Source: Albugo candida (Eukaryota; Oomycota; Peronosporomycetes; Albuginales). From it: DNA of 64,000 bases. The notes under the pieces are model-generated. The model made no database searches and had not been told where the DNA came from. It was given only the letters and a program-made list of their open reading frames with translations. The stretch is taken from contig JBDOQK010000032.1 of the NCBI GenBank assembly GCA_040437565.1, forward strand, positions 186,001 through 250,000, given 5' to 3'. Positions 58,347 through 64,000 of this stretch are shown here, piece by piece. Each line of letters starts with the position of its first letter. The first letter of the stretch is position 1. The translations under genes were made by a program, and so were the position numbers.

Positions 58347-59065
58347 TTATTTCAATATTTGGTTGTTATATGTAAGGATAAGTTGATGCTCACCGGACGC
58401 ACGAAACGCAGTTCCTATTGAAAGTCTAGGCAATAGCGCTTGCGCGGGTACATTCAGTAGAAATGATGTAAAACAATCATTTTCTGTTTCCTTTCTTATC
58501 GCGTCATACTCCAAAGTGCTGAGGATCGCTGGTTGACGCATTCTTTGAAAAAAGCTTGCATAATAAGATCGTTGTCAGAGTGTCTATTGATCCATGCAAA
58601 CGAATCACAGCTTACCGTTGCGCATGCATGCTATAGCCGGACGAAGAAGCAATTAATCCCACTACATTTGAGACTTGTAACTGCAAGACACCCTGAAAGG
58701 CTCTGAGGGTTTCGACACTAACTGGTTTGGATTCATTTTTACACTGTGTAATTATCTGTATTTCTTTTTGATCAGGAAATCGCCAAATTCCCTAGTTGTA
58801 CAACGTAGGATCCACATAGCACAATAACACTCCTAATATGACACACTCTTACGTTATGATCAATTCCTCCATCTTGTGAGGCTGGTGTCTGTATAAGGTC
58901 GCACGATAGTGCACGTAACGTGCGCTCCACTTTGATTTCAAACTCAGTTCCTTTATTACTAAAGTGTCTCAATAGCGCACCACCGACGCGCGATTCACTA
59001 AAGTTTGTCAGCTTATACTTCATGGCAAATCTCGTAACAGTTTTAACCAACCAAAAATGCTTCAT
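58347..59065 (-). CDS. Mrr/RRG7-like PD-(D/E)XK nuclease-fold protein (possibly mitochondrial)
   Basis: Three exons, 59065-58853, 58791-58616 and 58542-58347, with GT-AG introns of 61 and 73 bases, join in frame to 194 residues. The basic N-terminus (MKHFWLVKTVTRFAMKYK) could be a mitochondrial presequence. The core has the Mrr-type restriction-endonuclease pattern: GTEFEIKVERTL, SQDGGID, then WRFPDQKEIQIITQCK, in which the Asp of DGGID and the Gln-Cys-Lys form the PD-(D/E)XK active site. Yeast RRG7 and related DUF2034 proteins share this layout. Nuclease activity is inferred. The ATG lies only 36 bases after the stop of the aminopeptidase gene on the same strand, so its promoter must overlap that gene. 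Confidence 0.8.
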
Positions 59066-59101
59066 ATTTCAACGCAACAAATTAACATTGACACTAGACT
59101 T

Positions 59102-62100
59102 TTAAGCGAATCCTCTAACATGAAGCCACTCCGCTATAACGGGAACATCGCGCTGTCGAAGGACGCAATTCACTTGGACTTTCTCCAGTGCTTCTTCCAG
59201 TCGCTTCGCATACGCATGGGTTTTTCGAGTCTCCAAAAAAGCTTCCACCTGCTTCAGTTTCTCTTCCGTACAGAATTTGGACACTGTAGTAGCTATCACC
59301 GATCCAAGTATCCACGGAGACAGTCTTGTGTTCACAAGCTCCCAATTCGATTCAAGATAGCTCCAAGCAACGTCAGCACCGTTTGTGGACTTGGCAATGC
59401 TATTGAATAGTGTTGTCATCTCACTTGAGGGAATGGTTTTCATCCCCCAAACAATCACTGCAAGAAGAGCATCTGGAAGAGGGCTCTCTCCCATTGCAGT
59501 CAGACAATTGCGCTTCTCTTTTATGTCTTTGCTGTCTGCATATCTTTTTTGCAAAAGTTCCACTTCGACCATATTCCCTGTGGCTGCAGCAGTGCTGAAG
59601 ACAGCCAGGTGTAATTCAGCTGGTACAGGGGGCGTACAATCTGAGTTTTTGCTTTCGATATAATCCGTAAACATTTGCTTCAATTCAACGACTACGTCAT
59701 CGTCACCAACTTTGCTCAGCATTGTGATGACTTCATTTCGAAGTTCCATCTCTTCTTCGGCTCCACAAGATGATGCGATATTTGGTGCTTCTCGTGCGAC
59801 AGTTGCTAATGCTGCTTTATAAAAGTCCCGAATAAAAGCTTTGAATTGTGCTAAAACATGCTCGTTCTGCATCAGACCCAGATATCGCCGTAGATGTGAT
59901 GCTAATTCCTTCCAGCACAAGACATTCGGGTCGTGACGATACGCATCAATAAAATCCAGAGCTTCCGAAATCAAGATCTTACCACATTGAGCCAACATGA
60001 ACACTTCTGCGAGTAGCCCCATACGTTCTGTCGTTCCAAAGACGAGTTCGCGAACGGGACTTTGCAGGCGCTTCAACATGTAAGATGGATATTGAACATA
60101 GTACAAGCCAGTTTGATTCGCATTAAACTTGACCCACCCATCATTTCCTATGATTGACATTACCTGTTCAAGTTTTCGAATCATATCCTCTGGTAGATAC
60201 ACGCGTTGATCACTTTGCGTTTGGTGCGAACCTTTCCAAACGCCAAGTCGATGAACTATTGAAGGATCTTTGGATGTCCGGTAAGTCAGGGGAATGTCCC
60301 ACACCGGGTTGGCTGACAATTTTTTGGAACACTTCCAATCGAACAATAGACGATTCTGTGATACTTGGCACCTTGGTCCCTCAGAAGGGTCACATTCAAT
60401 GCACAATACGGGATACCCTGTTTGTTTTGTCCAGGTTTCCGCCACTTGCCTTATACTCAAATCAGATTCCTGTTCTAAGCTTTTCCACAAATCAGTAGTC
60501 TTGGTATTTTTGTATTTGAATTGCAAGAGATACGCTTTGACACCTCGAAAAAACGTTTCGTGACCGAGATATGCCACAAGCATGCGAATGAGACTCGCTC
60601 CTTTATCGTACGAGATCGCATCGAAAATCTCATCCACTTCGTGTCCATTCTGAACCTCCACCTCGATAGGATGGGACGATAACATGGCATCTCGAACGAG
60701 TGCCAAATTCAGCAATGATTCTTGCACAAAAGTATCCCATATTCGCCATTCTGGATAGATATGATTGGCAACATCACATTCCATATAACTCGCAAATCCC
60801 TCATTTAGCCATAGTCCAGTCCACCAGTCCATTGTCACAAGATTTCCAAACCATTGATGCGATAATTCGTGACATACGACTCTTGCAGAGAGAACTTTTT
60901 GTGATTTTGTAGCGTGTTCCTCCTCTAAGAGTACGTATTGCCCATACGTAACAAGTCCCCAGTTTTCCATGGCACCCACAAAATCTGGAAGCACAATGTT
61001 ATCAAGTTTGTGGAGAGGATAAGGAATATCGAACATATTTGATAGATATGTGAGAGCTTTTAGGCCAGTTTTCAGCGCAAAACGACCTTTATCGATATAT
61101 CCGGGAGTGGTATAAACGCTCATCAGCACGCCCTCAGAGGTCACGTCACTGATAACGTCAAATTCGCCCACGACAATCGCAACAAGATATGTGGACATTG
61201 GCGGTGTTTCAGCGAAACGCCATACTTTTTTTTCCTTGCTTATAGATTGAGTATTTTCGTAAATAGTTGCATTCTGTTTGGGGCGCCGAATTGTCTGCAA
61301 AACGTGCATGTTACTCAAAACAGTGAGATTCGGGTCGCTCGCGACTGATATTTGAAATGTGGCTTTGAAGGATGGTTCATCCCAACAAGGAAACGCACGC
61401 CGGGCATCACAAGCCTCAAACTGAGTTGCAGCTAAAAGACGTTTTTCACCTTGGTGAGAGTACTCACTGAAGAAAAAGCCACGAAGCTGTTCACTCAATG
61501 ATCCATGAAAATTGAGTGTCAAGGTGAGTTGAGAGTGAGCTTTGATTGACTTGGACANNNNNNNNNNNNNNNNNNNNNNNNNNNNNNNNNNNNNNNNNNN
61601 NNNNNNNNNNNNNNNNNNNNNNNNNNNNNNNNNNNNNNNNNNNNNNNNNNNNNNNNNAAGTCGATGAACTATTGAAGGATCTTTGGATGTCCGGTAAGTC
61701 AGGGGAATGTCCCACACCGGGTTGGCTGACAATTTTTTGGAACACTTCCAATCGAACAATAGACGATTCTGTGATACTTGGCACCTTGGTCCCTCAGAAG
61801 GGTCACATTCAATGCACAATACGGGATACCCTGTTTGTTTTGTCCAGGTTTCCGCCACTTGCCTTATACTCAAATCAGATTCCTGTTCTAAGCTTTTCCA
61901 CAAATCAGTAGTCTTGGTATTTTTGTATTTGAATTGCAAGAGATACGCTTTGACACCTCGAAAAAACGTTTCGTGACCGAGATATGCCACAAGCATGCGA
62001 ATGAGACTCGCTCCTTTATCGTACGAGATCGCATCGAAAATCTCATCCACTTCGTGTCCATTCTGAACCTCCACCTCGATAGGATGGGACGATAACATGG

Positions 62101-63330
62101 CATCTCGAACGAGTGCCAAATTCAGCAATGATTCTTGCACAAAAGTATCCCATATTCGCCATTCTGGATAGATATGATTGGCAACATCACATTCCATATA
62201 ACTCGCAAATCCCTCATTTAGCCATAGTCCAGTCCACCAGTCCATTGTCACAAGATTTCCAAACCATTGATGCGATAATTCGTGACATACGACTCTTGCA
62301 GAGAGAACTTTTTGTGATTTTGTAGCGTGTTCCTCCTCTAAGAGTACGTATTGCCCATACGTAACAAGTCCCCAGTTTTCCATGGCACCCACAAAATCTG
62401 GAAGCACAATGTTATCAAGTTTGTGGAGAGGATAAGGAATATCGAACATATTTGATAGATATGTGAGAGCTTTTAGGCCAGTTTTCAGCGCAAAACGACC
62501 TTTATCGATATATCCGGGAGTGGTATAAACGCTCATCAGCACGCCCTCAGAGGTCACGTCACTGATAACGTCAAATTCGCCCACGACAATCGCAACAAGA
62601 TATGTGGACATTGGCGGTGTTTCAGCGAAACGCCATACTTTTTTTTCCTTGCTTATAGATTGAGTATTTTCGTAAATAGTTGCATTCTGTTTGGGGCGCC
62701 GAATTGTCTGCAAAACGTGCATGTTACTCAAAACAGTGAGATTCGGGTCGCTCGCGACTGATATTTGAAATGTGGCTTTGAAGGATGGTTCATCCCAACA
62801 AGGAAACGCACGCCGGGCATCACAAGCCTCAAACTGAGTTGCAGCTAAAAGACGTTTTTCACCTTGGTGAGAGTACTCACTGAAGAAAAAGCCACGAAGC
62901 TGTTCACTCAATGATCCATGAAAATTGAGTGTCAAGGTGAGTTGAGAGTGAGCTTTGATTGACTTGGACAGTTTTAAAGTCACAGTTTCGTTTTCCAAGT
63001 GATGAGTGAATTCCTCAACTTTGACTTGTTCACTTTCGGCTTGATCAATGATTTTTAGTGAAAACTGAAATAAGTAGAGATTTGCAGCATGAAAAGTGAT
63101 GCTGTCGATCGCTTCGTGCTGCACAGTCAAGTCAATCTCTTCAAAACCTTCAAACCGGCGGTTTATGAGATCGATGACATGATAATCAATTCGATACTAC
63201 AAAATATGTACTTTGAGAAGATGAAACGCGTACCACACATAGGGGAACTAAATACCTTTGACGGTAAGACACATTCAGGGAGTCGCAGTATTCCATTTTC
63301 GGATGTTGATGTTTTTTGCGCGCCGCACAT
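59102..63330 (-). CDS. M1 zinc aminopeptidase (puromycin-sensitive type)
   Basis: Exon 1 (63330-63256, ATG 63330, MCGAQKTS) and exon 2 (from 63196 to 59102, containing a redundant 1313-base block and gap 10) join over a 59-base intron. With the artefact removed the product is 918 residues. The spliced N-terminus reads RLPECVLPSKYRIDYHVIDL and FEGFEEIDL, the usual M1 beginning. The catalytic motifs are intact: GAMENWG, HELSHQWFGNLVTMDWW (HExxH) and LNEGFASYME with the third zinc ligand. A C-terminal ERAP1-like helical domain follows. M1 enzymes remove N-terminal residues from peptides downstream of the proteasome. No signal peptide is evident, so it is probably cytosolic. Confidence 0.94.
61558..61657. 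other. Assembly gap 10 (100 N)
   Basis: Exactly 100 N between two copies of a 1313-base block (60245-61557 and 61658-62970), offset 1413, inside the aminopeptidase gene. The second HExxH-containing stretch is this redundant copy. Confidence 0.97.
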
Positions 63331-63585
63331 TGAATAAAGAGATGATTTGTCGATATCTTTTAAAAAGCACCAATAGCTGCTTAGCAGCCATGTTTTCAAG
63401 TATTCGAGAAAACCGTTGCGGGTAGACACTTACGAGAAACAGCTCCAAATTCCGTGAGACATTTTGTTTCGCAAAGATTTTATGATAGCAAGTCAAAAAA
63501 AGTGACTAGGAAACTGAGTTTGCAATCACTGACTTTGAGACTAAGATTCGGAAGGAAAACGGGAAGATGTATAGTGTTTCATCTT

Positions 63586-63685
63586 NNNNNNNNNNNNNNN
63601 NNNNNNNNNNNNNNNNNNNNNNNNNNNNNNNNNNNNNNNNNNNNNNNNNNNNNNNNNNNNNNNNNNNNNNNNNNNNNNNNNNNNN
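63586..63685. other. Assembly gap 11 (100 N)
   Basis: Exactly 100 N. From 63686 the sequence restarts as a copy of 63166 onward (offset 520) and continues to the window end, so at least 315 bases are duplicated within the window. Confidence 0.97.
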
Positions 63686-64000
63686 TGAGATCGATGACAT
63701 GATAATCAATTCGATACTACAAAATATGTACTTTGAGAAGATGAAACGCGTACCACACATAGGGGAACTAAATACCTTTGACGGTAAGACACATTCAGGG
63801 AGTCGCAGTATTCCATTTTCGGATGTTGATGTTTTTTGCGCGCCGCACATTGAATAAAGAGATGATTTGTCGATATCTTTTAAAAAGCACCAATAGCTGC
63901 TTAGCAGCCATGTTTTCAAGTATTCGAGAAAACCGTTGCGGGTAGACACTTACGAGAAACAGCTCCAAATTCCGTGAGACATTTTGTTTCGCAAAGATTT
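63686..64000 (-). other. Redundant assembly copy of the aminopeptidase 5' end
   Basis: This repeats 63166-63480: the start of exon 2, the 59-base intron and exon 1 (copy at 63776-63850, ATG at 63850). It is not a second gene. Confidence 0.92.

Noticed and set aside
59102-63130. A 1342-residue fused double aminopeptidase
   Set aside because: The second catalytic half is the redundant 1313-base block across gap 10; removal gives a normal 918-residue enzyme.

Overview
The window is nuclear DNA of a eukaryote, most likely an oomycete and possibly a white rust (Albugo); the genus is an inference from memory. The grounds are very compact genes with GT-AG introns of about 46-73 bases, a long-necked myosin with an ankyrin-PH-ankyrin tail (the layout I recall for class XXXI, described from oomycetes), and housekeeping genes on both strands separated by tens to a few hundred bases. 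I see no bacterial operons, CRISPR array or convincing tRNA or rRNA gene.

Layout. 0-9 kb: a RING protein, a giant myosin and an unknown acidic protein. 9.5-16 kb: a SETD3-like SET methyltransferase (shown about 1.9 times because of an assembly error) and Y14/RBM8A. 16-23 kb: one huge Cys-rich type I membrane protein with a 17-residue Gly-rich repeat array. 24-32 kb: an unknown protein, a Jupiter/HN1-like protein, an ankyrin protein, a two-STI1-domain protein, prefoldin subunit 6 and a CDK5RAP1/MiaB-type methylthiotransferase. 32-46 kb is gene-poor and holds relics: a casein kinase 2 beta pseudogene, an unknown protein with six CxxC motifs, a hAT-type MITE with an 8-bp target duplication, a LINE fossil, a hotdog (DUF4442) thioesterase-like gene and a decayed complex I PSST/NDUFS7 copy. 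46-64 kb: hydroxymethylbilane synthase, a PH-CaMK kinase, a P5-type ATPase, a membrane-anchored PP2C, an Mrr/RRG7-like nuclease and an M1 aminopeptidase.

Assembly warning. There are eleven gaps of exactly 100 N. In every case the sequence after the gap restarts with a copy of the sequence before it (25 to at least 1313 bases; the translations I compared are identical). These are overlapping contig ends that were placed in tandem instead of merged. Removing one copy plus the N run restores an open frame in all three long genes that span such joins (about 1840, 1316 and 918 aa). The apparent duplicated genes and giant fused ORFs are therefore not biological.

The genes do not form one pathway. 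They are mostly core eukaryotic functions: motility, RNA surveillance, folding, tRNA modification, heme synthesis, signalling, cation transport and proteolysis. The most novel items are the repeat-bearing surface protein, the six-CxxC protein and the set of decayed conserved genes beside transposon fossils.
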